From positions 5,357,263 to 5,421,262 of the forward strand of contig CM073330.1 in NCBI GenBank assembly GCA_037043015.1: a DNA stretch of 64,000 nt, read 5' to 3'. Below, one piece after another: positions 49,480-60,718 of this stretch; position 1 is the first letter of the stretch; every line of letters starts with the position of its first letter. The translations under genes were made by a program, and so were the position numbers. Below the pieces are notes generated by a model. The model searched no databases, had not been told where the DNA came from, and saw nothing but the letters and a program-made list of their open reading frames with translations. Origin of the DNA: Bryum argenteum. Lineage: Eukaryota > Streptophyta > Bryopsida > Bryales > Bryaceae.

Positions 49480-49678
49480 CGCACACGAAGGGAATCCCGT
49501 CGGAGGGAACGTCGCGTTCTCCGGATGTTGAGCAGTTCTCCACGAACGTAGTGCGAACGTAGCTCCGGACAGCCGGTTTTCGATATTTTTAAAAACGTAG
49601 CCCACATCATCCGTAACGTAGCAAGATCCGGAAACGTAGCATGAAAAACGTAGCTACCAGGGTAGTATTCTAGTAGTG
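49480..49678. repeat. Right TIR and subterminal repeats of the CACTA element
   Basis: Six direct copies of the ACGTAG motif within about 120 bp: GAACGTAGTG, GAACGTAGCTCC, AAAACGTAGCCC, GTAACGTAGCAAG, GAAACGTAGCATG, AAAACGTAGCTACC, then the terminal GTATTCTAGTAGTG. The density is higher than at the left end. Confidence 0.85.
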
Positions 49679-49681
49679 AAT

Positions 49682-51287
49682 TTATATTTTTTGATATGTT
49701 TTGCATGATTTGGGTGACATAATGGTTGAGGATGATTTTCCAACAACCAAAGTCAAAAAATTCCTTAGATTTCTATGTGTACTTAGTAGATTTGTCATTT
49801 TGTTCCTGGGGTCACAGTGAAATTAAGAATGCAAATGTACTCACCACGAGCTTATTACAACATGAAAGTTGTCAAGTGTACTTGTTTTGAAAGCATAATA
49901 TGAAGCTCTTTTAGATACTTGAAGTTGATATAGTGTGGAGAGCCTTAATTTTTGTGGTTTTGCAGTTTAAGACCAAAATTCTTCATCAAAGCATAAATGC
50001 CTCAAATTTTGACTTTTTTTCGATTTTTTTAAGTGGAATCGTGCGTACCGGAATGAGTTCTTCCCTCGAACAATGTCAAAATTTTGAAAAAACCATCGTA
50101 ATGGCAATTCCAGTTTTCGCTGTTTTTGGGCATGAAAAGTACTGTTGTGTACACTCAATACATCATGTACACTATTTTGATGACGTGGCAAACTGAAACA
50201 CCTCGTTGTGCAGTAAAGGCACTTGTCAAGCCGTCATTTGCCACCAAGTCGGGGGCCGCCACCTCTGACGTAATATTGATTTTGGCGGTTATCTTCTCCA
50301 ATCCAATGTACGCATCTTTGCTTCTAATTCATGTTCTTTGTCGTTACGGAAAATTCCTTGTGCAATGTGCACGCATGTTCTCGTTTATGAAGTGGGAGCA
50401 AAACATTTGCATGCTTGTACCGATAAGTCCTAGGTAGATTGTTGCTTGTCTATGTTCAACGTCCAAGACTATTACTTGGCGATCTGTTTCCTACTTTTAT
50501 GCGCTTCTTTTGCGTTTAGGTTGGATCCAGGGCTGGCAAGCCAGAGACACCCGCGTCTACGGAGGAACAATCGCACGCAAGCTTGACTATGGCTGTAATG
50601 TAGTGAACGGACAATCGATTGACCGGTAAGCCGGTGAGGCGCGTTGCGAGCAAGTCAGGATTCACCAAGGGCACGTGATTGATGTTGCGCGTCTTGGGCC
50701 TGACCTTTGCCTGTGTCAGAATATGAACGACAGCTCGACATACCCGGCTTGGCTTGAGGCGGAGATCTCGCTTGGAAGTGAGCGTCCAGTCCGGCTGTTG
50801 CGCTGCGCTATCGTAGCAAGGCTCAGCTGAGTTTGGTTCGACCGAAATTGAATTGCAGCCAGGTCTTTGGCCATTTGCGCCGCCGATCCCGCGGTCGGCA
50901 GTCGATGTGCCCCTGCCCTTCCGCTGCGCTCCGCTCTGCACTCTCATTAGTTACACAGTACACGCAGGCTACTTCTAAACCCATCCATCGTGAATTTTGC
51001 TTTCGTTTGGTAATGAATAATATTGGAAAAAGACGCCGCGTGCGTGAGGGAGTGTCCCGTCCAGGTCCCGCCCAACGACTTGCAGAATGTGCAGAACGTC
51101 AATGCGATTACGGTGCGAGCGGTGAGCGGTGAGCAGTGAGCAGATTTTCACGAGCAATGAGCCAGTGAGCAGATTTATAGGGAATATTCTGGTCCAAAAG
51201 TGAATATTAAATGATTTTATTCGAACAAATTCAATATTAGTGTACCCCTAAAACCGTGGAAAATGCGTCGATACATAACAATCTAGA
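49682..51287. other. Intergenic region with a GC-richer island
   Basis: 49.7-50.5 kb is AT-rich and empty. 50.52-51.17 kb is clearly more GC-rich and has a 143-residue minus-strand frame (50947-50516) and several overlapping frames, none of which I recognise. GTGAGCGGTGAGCAGTGAGC and related short repeats lie at 51,116-51,172. It may be the remnant of a mobile element, but I see no domain. Confidence 0.45.
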
Positions 51288-51393
51288 CCCTATAACCGTG
51301 GTGTATTGGAATTGGAATTTAGACCAATTGGCAATTCGCCACGGTTGTAAGGTCTAAATTCCAATTCCGACCCTTCAACCGTGGCGAATTGCC
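51288..51393. repeat. Two overlapping hairpins
   Basis: Arm A GGAATTGGAATTTAGACC (51308-51325) has its exact reverse complement at 51351-51368. Arm B (51330-51354, GGCAATTCGCCACGGTTGTA plus AGGTC) has a near-exact reverse complement at 51369-51393. A further partial copy of the B complement (GACCCTATAACCGTGG) sits at 51294. The order is B', A, B, A', B', so the two hairpins exclude each other. Confidence 0.9.
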
Positions 51394-51779
51394 TCAATGA
51401 ATCCGTTGTTTGCCTCTTCACCCTTTGGGGCCGAGCTTGATTTTGAGGGCTGAATGAAAGTAGAGGGCACTGAAAGTGCGCAACTAATGAGCCCATGCAC
51501 AGTGAATTTGAAGCCCACTTGGCCCCACAATGACAACAAGATGGTCGTCAGGAAGCACACGAAAAATGTGAAGTCCGATTCGAAAAGGAGGACCTGCATA
51601 CACACCCCAAGGTTGTCATATCAGGCGTGTTGAGGTAATCGGGCGGACTAAACGGACGTACGATTGTCCCGGACGGACGGGCGTGCCCGCCCACCTTGAT
51701 TGTAGGGGGTGTGTACTTTTTCCATGGGTAACAAACTTTGTAGTAAAAAGCCACGTAAGATGTGACGTGTAAGTCCATC

Positions 51780-52445
51780 GTGGCGTCGGGGCGGGTGAAA
51801 TTGTGCCAGGGCGGGTAAACTTTTGTTAGGGCGGGTGAACTTTAGAGGGGGCGGGTGAACTTTTGAGGCGGGTGACAATGGTGGGTGAGGGGGTATGGTG
51901 GAGTGCGGGAGGGGGTATGGTGGGTACGGAAGGGGGAGGTGGGGCGAGTATGGGGGGTGGGGCGGAGTGAGAGGGAGGTGGGAGGCGGGTATGGGGGGTG
52001 AGGCGGGTGCGGGGAGGGGTGGGGTGGGTATGGGGGTGAGGCGGGTATGGGGGGGTGGGCGGGTGCGGGGAGGGGTGGGGTGGGTATGGGGGGGTGAGGC
52101 GGGTAGGGGGTGGGGGGGGTCCGAACTCGGATCTGAGGTGTGGCGGTTCCGGGGGTAGGGCGGAGTTGGAGGAGGGGGGCGGGTGCAGGGGGTAGGCGTG
52201 TCTGGGTGGGTAGGGCGGGTCTGGGAGAGGTAGGGTGGGCGCGGGGGGGGGGGTGTGGCGGGCACCGGGGGGGTAGGGCGAGTATCAGGGGGGGATAGGG
52301 CGGATACCGAGGGGGATAGGGCGGGTACCGAGGGGGGTAGGGCGGGTACCGGGGGGTAGGGGGAAGGGCGTTAGGGAAAGGGGGGTGTATGGGAGTAAGG
52401 GGGGTAGGGGAGGGGGAAAGGAGGGGTAGGGGAGGGTGTAAGGGC
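51780..52445. repeat. G-rich low-complexity array
   Basis: Degenerate repeats of GGGCGGGTGAACTTT at the left end grading into GGGGTGGGTATGGGGGTGAG and finally GGGCGGGTACCGGGGGGTAG units. Runs of three to nine G are dense, so G-quadruplexes are likely on this strand. The large proline-rich minus-strand frame here is a consequence of the composition. Confidence 0.85.
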
Positions 52446-52479
52446 TGTTACTACGTTTTTTAAACTTTTTTAATTTAAA

Positions 52480-53300
52480 AAATAAATAAAAAGAATTGAA
52501 GAATAATGAAATAAACAAAATACCACCCACCAGTATATTCTTTAGTCTTAATATGAATTTTGAGCGTAAAATCAAATATATGATTAAACCATTAGGATGA
52601 TAAATTCATTTGTAATATAGTATTGAGAAGAAGAATCAAATAAACATAATACCACCCACCAGCATATTCTTTAGTCTTAATATAAATTTTGAGCGTAAAA
52701 TCAAATATATGATCAAACCATTAGGATGATAAATTTATTTGTAATAAAGTATTGGGAAGAAATATCAAATAAACATAATACCACCCACCAGTATATTTTT
52801 TAGTTTTGATATAAATTGTGAGCGTAAAATCAAATATATGATTAAACCATTAGGATGATAAATTTATTTGTAATATAGTATTGGGAAGAAAAATCAAATA
52901 AACATAATACCACCCACTAGTATAATCTTTAGTCTTAATATAAATTTTGAGCGTAAAATCAAATATATGATTAAACCATTAGGATGATAAATTTATTCGT
53001 AATATAGTATTGGGAAGAAAAACCAAATAAACCTAATATCACCTACTTGTATATTCTTTAGTCTTAATATAAATTGTGAGCGTAAAATTAAATATATGAT
53101 TAAACCATTAGGATGATAAATTCATTTGTAATAAAGCATTGGGAAGAAGAATGAAATAAACATAATACCACCCACCACTATATTCTTTAGTGTTAATATA
53201 AATTGTGAGCGTAAAATCAAATATATGATTAAACCAATAGGATGATAAATTTATTTGTAATATAGCATTGGGAAGAATAATGAAATAAATATAATAGAAG
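52480..53300. repeat. 129-bp satellite array, about six copies
   Basis: TACCACCCACC or its variant recurs at 52521, 52650, 52779, 52908, 53037 and 53166, always 129 bases apart. Each monomer also contains TATATTCTTTAGTCTTAATA, TGAGCGTAAAATCAAATATA and AACCATTAGGATGATAAATT. Monomers differ at only a few sites. The array begins and ends inside a monomer. Confidence 0.95.
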
Positions 53301-53589
53301 GTGGGATTGGAGAGAAATAGCACACATTTTAAGAAGATCATTTTTTGGGGATGTGGTAGCTCGAATTTGAAATAGAGGGGGGAATCCGTTTGTGGTGAGG
53401 CAAATTTGAATAAGAGGGGGAAGTACGGAAACTTCAATTCTCTCTTTTCTTGGATCCCCCCTTGGCTCCTTCTTCCACCTACCGGGTATTTTTAGAGTAA
53501 TGAAGTCCAAACATTCCTCACGAAAGCCGGGATTTGGACTTTCCCAGATATAGTGGGGGGGAATGTTTGACTTTTCTACGATTTAATTG

Positions 53590-53765
53590 ACTATGCCTTC
53601 CCTTCCCTCCTCTTCTATCTCCACTCCCCTCTCACCCCCCTCACCCCCTCACTCCCCCTTACCTCCTCCGACCTACTCCCCCGATATCCGCCCTACCTCT
53701 CCGGTACCCGCCCTACCCCCCCCGGTACCCGCCTCTCTATTTCCCTATACATCTTGCACTTCCCC
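53590..53765. repeat. C-rich arm, inverted relative to the G-rich array
   Basis: CTCTCCGGTACCCGCCCTAC, then CCCCCCCGGTACCCGCC, preceded by ATATCCGCCCTAC. Its reverse complement matches the right end of the G-rich array (GGGCGGGTACCGGGGGGTAG). The earlier part, CACTCCCCCTTACCTCCTCC, is also the complement in kind. Confidence 0.75.
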
Positions 53766-54369
53766 ATGGCTCAAATAGTAGCCTTGCAATGATAAAAATT
53801 GCCAAATATGTTACAAAGTAATCAATATAGTTGAAACCTAGATCCCTAGCACTCAAATTATACCTTATCTTCAATATATCTTCAAATGGATCTAGGTTTC
53901 TATCACCAATACAACACTTTAATTGGAATCCATTCTAAAAAATAAATTCAAAATCTAACGGTGGTTGAAGGAGATCTATCTCTTCAAAAATCATCCACTT
54001 TTTTACTTTTTTCATCGTAGAAATATCATTGCAAAGGCAATACTAAAATTATCTGGATCAAAATACTTCCAACTACAAAGATTGTGGGATGCATCTAAAG
54101 ATCACACTTGTGTAAAAAAAATCATGCAAAAACATTTTTGATGTCACATAATAGGCTTACAATGGTAAAACATGCCAAATGTTTAAAAACCCAAAAAAAA
54201 ACACTCCCTTCACTAAAATGCATGCCATTTTTTCATACTTAATTGTATGGGTCTGCAATTTCTAGTATGTAGACTAGACTTAATTTGACACCCAACCCAA
54301 GTGATTTCGTCAAAAACAAAGTCCAAATAAAAAAGTTATGGCTCTTCAAAGTTCATGTCCTTCGTTCAA
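53766..54369. other. AT-rich spacer
   Basis: No gene or repeat array seen between the C-rich arm and the 151-bp repeat. Confidence 0.5.
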
Positions 54370-54790
54370 AATGTTCATGGGCGATTGGGCGACCGGCGGT
54401 CCACAGGGCGACCGCCGGTCCTTGCCCATCAGGTAGACCACCGGTCGCCCTCTGAGCTATGTTCACCCATCAGCTCGATCGGCGGTCGCCCCACTGAGCA
54501 ACATTCACCCATCGGCTGTATCGGCGGTCGCCCCAACAGGAGGGGTACAAATAGGCTCGCGGACACTTTGTCCTTGCCCATCTGGTAGACCGCCGGTCGC
54601 CCTCTCAGCTACGTTCGCCCATCAGCTGGATCGGTGGCCGCCCCACTGAGCGACGTTCGCCCATTGGCTGTATCGGCGGTCGCCCCAACAGGAGGGTTAC
54701 AAATAGGCTCGCGGACACTTTTTCCTTGCCCATCAGGTAGACCGCCGGTCGCCCTCTCAGCTACGTTCGCCCATCAGCTGGATCGGCCCT
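54370..54790. repeat. GC-rich 151-bp tandem repeat, about 2.8 copies
   Basis: CTTGCCCATC recurs at 54421, 54573 and 54724. Each unit contains GTAGACCGCCGGTCGCCCTC, ATCAGCTGGATCGG, CCCCACTGAGCGACGTTCGC and CAGGAGGGTTACAAATAGGC. Smaller GGCGGTCGCCCC-type modules repeat inside the unit. Confidence 0.9.
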
Positions 54791-54912
54791 TTTTGCAATC
54801 GGGAATTCTCTCACCTATGTTGCATGTGACTATGCGAGTCCATAAGGGTTCGTATCAGCTCTTAGGAGCCCCGGGAGATCACTATCGCTTTTTAGAAATA
54901 TACGTGAGTTAA

Positions 54913-55785
54913 AATATAGGGTCTATTTAATTCAAAAGGGAGATTTTTATATAATGTGTAGGACTACTATAGGGTCCATAAAATGCTACATACTCTATTA
55001 TATATAAATTAGGCTATATAAAAACAATGTGTAGTATGATATTTTATTTATAAGTTAGCCTTCACAAATAGGAGCCTTGATTCTTTTTTATAGTAGGACT
55101 AGTATGTCCCCGTGTCCTTTGGACACACGGAGAAAAACATGAAAGATAGTAATTATCAATGTGACTTAAGTTTGGAGTTTTTAGTTTGGAGTTGTTGTAA
55201 GCATGAAAGGAGTGAAGGCAAAATACAACAAAGCGTTATATGCACTAAGTAGCATTTTAAGTCCCAAGAACCTTATTTTGTGTCGATTTAACGAATATGA
55301 CCTTTTGTGCTATGTTTAAGTTTTGGTATGTTGCAACAATCAAAGTAAGACAAAATCTTTGGCCTTGAGAGCAAATTTTTGTACAGGGCTGGAAAAAATG
55401 CACCCATAGCGTTTATATGTAACATAGCCTCAAGTAATTCAACAGATGTATGAATTTATAAAACACCATAGGGTACCGAGAATACGCCCCTAGTAGCTTC
55501 TTTTGTAAATATACAGTCATCTAAAACACAAAAACAAATGTAAATAGCCCCACATCAAATACCCTCTTAACTCAGGTGTATACCTTAAATTACAAGGAGT
55601 GATCTCCATGGGCTTAGGAGGATGAGATGAGGATGAACATTGGATGAGGGAGGGGTAAAAGAGCCATGTAGTTTTTAATGTATTAGTTTAAATTAACAAG
55701 GAGTAGGCACATGCTAGTAATTTGGGATCATTGGTCCCATAATTCCCATTTCATGATCTTTCTGTTCATAAAAAATGGACATGAG
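54913..55785. other. AT-rich spacer
   Basis: No supported gene. GTGTCCTTTGGACAC at about 55,116 is a small palindrome. Nothing else stands out. Confidence 0.45.
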
Positions 55786-55955
55786 AGGTCTAAAGCGGAC
55801 CGGCGATCGCTGATGCGAGGTCTAAAACGGACCGGCGATCGCCCATGTGGGACCCGCGGTCGCCCATTCGGGACCGGCGATCGCCCATGCGGGACCTGCG
55901 GTTGCACATGCGGGAACCGGTGTCGCCCATGTGGGACCCGCGGTCCCCCACACAT
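55786..55955. repeat. GC-rich minisatellite, about 21-bp unit
   Basis: Seven or so diverged copies of CGGGACCGGCGATCGCCCATG, with variants GACCCGCGGTCGCCCAT and GAACCGGTGTCGCCCATG, in otherwise AT-rich DNA. It shares the CGRTCGCCCAT core with the 151-bp repeat 1 kb upstream. Confidence 0.85.
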
Positions 55956-55959
55956 GTAG

Positions 55960-56873
55960 TCTCTTAGAGTGACGTGTATTTTTTTTTCCACGTCATTATC
56001 GACCCTACGCCACGTATGAAAATAACTTTTTACCTCAATGTCAATCTCAACAAGTTTTTACTATGCAATTTCTGGTACGGTCGACATTCCCGTCGAATCA
56101 GACATCAGACAGACATGTCCAATACGACAATTCAGACAATTCAGACAGACATTCCAAAAAGTGTGTCTAATAAGACAACCCTGGTCTCAAATAGCAATAA
56201 TATTAGTAATATTGAAATATTCATAATACTATCTATACCAATGATATAATATTAAGCTCCAATAATACAACATTTCTTATTCATTTCCTCAAGAATAATA
56301 AAAGTTGTGATTCTAAGGACCTTGATGTGATAAAAATCTAAATAAATTCAAATGTTGAGCATGAAGCAAAGATTAAATAACACCTTCCAAACCTCATAAA
56401 AGCACTTGGACTGATTGAGTTAAATGCATAGAAAAAAAGATACACACTAACCCTATTTTGAAGCCAGCGTGAATAACGTTTGTTTGTAGACCTGAACTAT
56501 TCTTGAATCAATGTTTGCTCAAGGATTATAATACCAATGATGGAACTAGTTGTACTATTGAATGGACACACACTTTAATATAACAAACTTGTACTAGCTT
56601 CTCTGTCCAATATTGTTTATCTTTGGTAATAAACATTTTTACTACAAGACTTCATCATGAACACACCTCACCCCCTAAACTTTTGAAATACTAAATATTA
56701 GAGGTTTGGACAAAGATAAAAGATGAGAAAAACTTCATTCATTTGTTTACTCTTATACAGCCCAATTTTTCTCAACATATCCTTACTTTCATTCTTGGGT
56801 ATACAATAAATTCCTCCACTTCAACACCTTTTACTTTAGACAGTCTAGATATGTTGACGTCCCTCTAAACTAA
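55960..56873. other. AT-rich spacer
   Basis: No gene. Short CAGACA/CAATTCAGACA repeats occur at 56,100-56,160. The rest is featureless. Confidence 0.45.
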
Positions 56874-58968
56874 TCAATCTAACTTGAATCCAACAAAGAG
56901 CACGCCACAACTCTTGAAACTGTCTTCCACGTCGGGATCTAGCGTCTCTGTAGGAGTAATCTGCGCCTGCAAGTTTTGCATAAACACCTGCTCAGAATGC
57001 TCCTTGGTTCATCCAGAGGCTCGGTGGGTGCAACAATGGCAACAGGTGCTGATGAAGGCAGGGAGTTTTGTGGCTCAGCTGCTGCTCCAGCAGTGCCCAG
57101 TCTTCCATGATTGTTGGTGGCCAACGACGTCGGGACCATCTCTGGTTGAGCCTGCTGCTGTGGTTGCTGCGTTGCTACTCCTTGCATCTGTACCCCTGTG
57201 GACGACGCCCTTGCAAGCATGGTGTTACCTGCATTCTGTTGCATCTGCTGCCCATGCGCCTGTTGAGCCCTTCCCTGCTGCTTCGGCATCTCAAGACGTT
57301 GTTTAGTGGGCTGCTGCTGAGCGAGCAATGCCTGTTGTTGCTGAACCTATTGGAAAATATGCAACAAGGTAACTACAAAAATTGTGTTGCAAACACATGT
57401 ATCAGGGTCACGAGCAGAAGGACAAGAAACTCAATGAGGGAGGGAAATATATCTCAAACCGAATTACTACAAGTACTCAATTTTTATCCTTTTAATTTAT
57501 ACAAAAAAAGCATAAAGTAAAAACCTCAAGTGTCTTGAACAGTAGCTGTCGTTGCTGCTGAATGGTGAGAGGATGGGTCTTTCTTGACGCTCTTAGGATT
57601 GATTGCAGCGTATGTCCCAGGTCCTGTAATTGCGCCTGATCCACAATCTGACTAACCTGCAGGTGGAACTCAAATCAGGTTAGACTGCTAGCTGAGAACA
57701 CTGTCAGTGATACTTACAGGAGAAAGCATATATACTATTTTCTCAGGGTGACTGTATTCGAGGGTTCTACTTGGCACCTAATCGATGAGGAGTGCATGTT
57801 GATGTTGAGCGGTCATGTGCGAACTGTGAATGAATTATCGAATTTTTAGCTTATGGTATCTATGAAAGGTCTACAAACCGTCTCTTACGTCGCATCCGGT
57901 CCTAACGACAATTCATGTTTCGACTGAAGATCACAATGCAACTCGATGCATTCAATCGTTTGAACTTTCTTTTCATTTCATATGTCGATGCACGAATACG
58001 AGGTTGGTACTACCACGAGAGAAGGATAATTTAAATATTCAGCTCGGCGCTATCATCAGGTCAAGAGCGAAAGATTCATCGAAATGAATAGCGTATAAGA
58101 TCCGTGACAGGCCCACAGATCCCATTTCGCATCTTTGCTGATGGTATTTTCCGGAACTCCGTTTCGATCCAGCTTGTCAGCAATACGGCATGATACATCT
58201 CAGTACCAAGCAGCGATTCTATACGCCTTACATCATGCTCATCCACCACTGAGCTCAAATTGTTCGATACCGAAACAAACAAATAGCTACACTCCGCGAC
58301 ACTCCAAACAAATCGTTAACCGAATTCATCAAAGGAGCTCCACTTGGCGGCGCTCTACACTAATCATTAACAGTGGGAGGAGATGTTCCGGCACTGAATT
58401 CCAGAATTTAACAGGATTTGCGACTGGAGCTACACTCGCCACTACATTTCTCGATCTCCTGACAGACTCTGCAGTTGAGGCTGAATCACAAAGGCTCTCG
58501 GGTGTCGATCTCAAACATCAAACCAATTCAACACCCAGGTCTACGCTCGAGTACAACGTTAACACTGCCTTAAAAATGACTTTACTTAACAGACGAAAAA
58601 ATCGAACAACGCACCTCCATGTTCTGTAGTTCTGCTATCTTGCGATCATACGGAGTTCCAGCACCAGTTGTCCCCGGAGGATCCGACCGAATCTGATTCG
58701 CGGAGGGCACGGAGACCGTGCGAAGTATCTGCTGCTGGGTAAGATCAGCAAGAACTTGTTGCTGTTGTTGTTGATGTCCGACGGAAGTCACTCGTTGCTG
58801 TAGCTGCTGTTGCTGTAGCCCTTGCCGTTGCTCCTTTGAATATTTAGAAATAAACCGAATTCTTAGTCGTGGCTGCTGCTGTTGTTGGACCAGCGGAGTT
58901 GTCGCCCCGGCAGTCGTTGGTAACTGCTGCGGATTGCTATTTGCGGATGAAGATGAGCGCTCCGCCAT
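56874..58968 (-). pseudogene. TAF12-like gene, copy 4, truncated in the histone fold
   Basis: TAF12 is a TFIID/SAGA subunit that pairs with TAF4 through a histone fold. Exons in transcript order: 58968-58615 (MAERSSSSANSNPQQL to AELQNME), 57656-57525 (VSQIVDQAQLQDLGHTLQSI to FKTLE), and from 57346 (VQQQQALLAQQQ). All introns are phase 0 with good GT-AG signals. The third exon is Q-rich and reaches DEPRSILS near 56,990. A one-base shift there puts FMQNLQAQITPTETLDPDVE out of frame. That segment matches the first helix of the TAF12 histone fold (pattern LQxLVxxxDPxExLDxDVEE). After EDSF the match stops and the sequence becomes the same as that at 63.65 kb. A remnant of the long exon (STPESLCDSASTAESV, 58,520-58,330) lies in intron 1. 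Probably dead. Confidence 0.6.
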
Positions 58969-59240
58969 CGCTGTAATCCCTTGCTGCTGGTGGTACTGCT
59001 GAGAACCTTGCTGCTCCTGCTTAGAACTCTATCCTTTGCTCCTCTCCATCGCCTTGCTGCATTACCACATATTCGCCAAAGCCACCATAACTACCATAGC
59101 GAGTATTACGAGGTATGTCTGTGGTGCACTCGGCATTCAAGCGATCGGGCAACGGAACTATGATTGAGGTTCAGGAGCACCGAAGCCTCGGAGGTAGGTC
59201 GGTAGCGTGGGACTCGGGATTTAAATCGCGGCCATCGCAG
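58969..59240 (-). other. Conserved leader of copy 4
   Basis: Matches the 5' flanks of copies 1 and 2 on the minus strand (CCCACGCTACCGACCT; CATACCTCGTAATACTCGC; GGTGGCTTTGGCGAATATGT; AGCAAGGGATTACAGCG). The frame ending in VALA.MW in copies 1 and 2 is interrupted here, while the GGFGEYVVMQQG frame is kept up to a TAA. Confidence 0.5.
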
Positions 59241-59299
59241 GAAACATCCGAACTTCTTGGTTCAAATGTACATTTATTCTCTTTAAGGAAATTTTGGTT

Positions 59300-60032
59300 T
59301 GCGTAGTAGAATTTTTGTGTGTATAACTCTATACTTCAAAGTCTTTAGTGAATTTCCTTGAAGAAAATTGAAAGGATTAATACTAAGATAATCGAGGATA
59401 TTGGATTTCCTTATGTAAGATCTTGAGGTTAGTTCACCTATTTCTATATATAAAAAATCTAATTAAAAAAAGTACGTATAATATTGAGGCATGAGCATGT
59501 GATCTTGGACAGTGAAACGGCGAATTTTCATTTCGAGAAGGGAACTTAAGGTTCAATATCATAAGTTGACCTATATTATATCTGGATATATATAAATTAG
59601 AGTGGTTTGAATGTTAATTACAATATTATATTCTCGGACCATAAAAGAAGATGAGTATATTTTGAATGAGTTTTTCAATCTTTCATTAGTAAATCTCTAA
59701 TCATGTATGATGCAGAATAAACACCTTCCAAATAAAAAATAAGCACTTGGGTTAATTGGATGAATGCACATGTATTGCATAAAAGATGACTTCCAAACCT
59801 ATTTTGAGGCCATCAAGACACTAGTAGGAATTTGCAAAAAAGCGACAACATAAATGACAATAATTTGTTAAGGGCTTTGCAACAAGTGTCTCAAATGACA
59901 AACAAAATTCACTGTCATTCCCGTCAAGTCATTACGGATTTACGGCCATTGTGTCATTTTGGACAATCATGAGGTGGGACCATAGTTAGAAGTCCTAGGT
60001 AAGTAAGGGGGAAATGGATTACCATGCCTTGT
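59300..60032. other. AT-rich spacer with a MITE-like fragment
   Basis: No gene. At about 59,918-59,960 GTCATTCCCGTCAAGTCATT and ACGGCCATTGTGTCATTTT resemble the end of the 33.4-kb inverted-repeat element. Confidence 0.45.
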
Positions 60033-60440
60033 TTTGAGGATTTCAGAAATCTTTATATAAATAAAGTTTTTGAGGATTGTGGCAAAGTAGGAATTTTAAA
60101 ATCTTCATACATGCTGAGTTTGGTTTTGAATATTTTGTCACATTAGAATTTTAGAAATCTTCACACATGCTAAGTTTAGTTTTTGAAGATTGTTGCACAT
60201 TAGGATTTCATAAATCTTTACATATGCTGAATTTATTTTTTGAGGATAGTGTGGTAGATGAGGATTCCGAAAATTAATCCTCATACAGGCGGAATGAGGA
60301 ATTTGAATTCTTTTTACAAGTTGAACTTTTTGAGTATGGTGGCAAATCAGGATATTCAAAATCTTCATATATGCTGATTTTTGATGTTTATAGCATATCT
60401 TCATACATGTTAATTTTTGCGGATCGTGGCAATCTTCATA
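60033..60440. repeat. Degenerate tandem repeat, about 57-bp unit
   Basis: Six or seven units of the form GGATTTCAGAAATCTTCATA then CATGCTGAGTTTAGTTTTTG and AGGATTGTGGCAAATTA. Spacing is 55-60 except for one expanded unit at 60,260-60,330. A 112-residue minus-strand frame here is a product of the repeat. Confidence 0.75.
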
Positions 60441-60645
60441 CAAGATAAGCTCCATCACAAGTGAGAGTAGAACCATTGCTCACCTTCACAAGCAAAGCAT
60501 GTTCCCTAGGTAGTACATACAGTTATAGCTACATCTATTTAAAGACCTACTCTACGCCAATAGAAAGAGCCGCGTGAGAGTTGAGACCTAACACTAACCG
60601 TCAGTAAGTACACAAAAGAAGCATCCCTCACCGGCAAAACCTTAC

Positions 60646-60647
<2 letters not shown>

Positions 60648-60711
<64 letters not shown>
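60648..60711. repeat. (AAAG)n microsatellite with poly-A
   Basis: About eight AAAG units followed by about 32 A. Confidence 0.95.

Positions 60712-60718
<7 letters not shown>

Larger units (their letters stand above)
34679..49678. mobile_element. Complete 15.0-kb CACTA (En/Spm) transposon
   Basis: Left end CACTACTAGATTAC at 34679; the right end, read on the minus strand, is CACTACTAGAATAC ending at 49678. The element is flanked by AAT on both sides (34676-34678 and 49679-49681), the 3-bp target duplication expected of CACTA elements. Both subterminal zones hold repeated ACGTAGC motifs. Inside are a minus-strand TNPA-like gene (39771-35751), a plus-strand TNP2-type transposase (41495-47146) and an F-box-like frame (48010-48435). 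Span is exactly 15,000 bp. The two genes start back to back from a repeat-rich centre. Two apparent frameshifts in the transposase suggest this copy is not autonomous unless the reading is rescued. Confidence 0.92.

Noticed and set aside
50516-50947. 143-residue minus-strand frame in the GC-richer island
   Set aside because: No motif, no splice context, and overlapping frames are open as well. Not supported as a gene.
51648-52265. Proline-rich 205-residue minus-strand frame
   Set aside because: It is the C-rich complement of the G-rich array. Composition alone explains the open frame.
52480-53300. CRISPR-like array because of the exact period
   Set aside because: The whole 129-bp monomer is conserved, with no unique spacers, and the window is nuclear plant DNA. 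It is a satellite.
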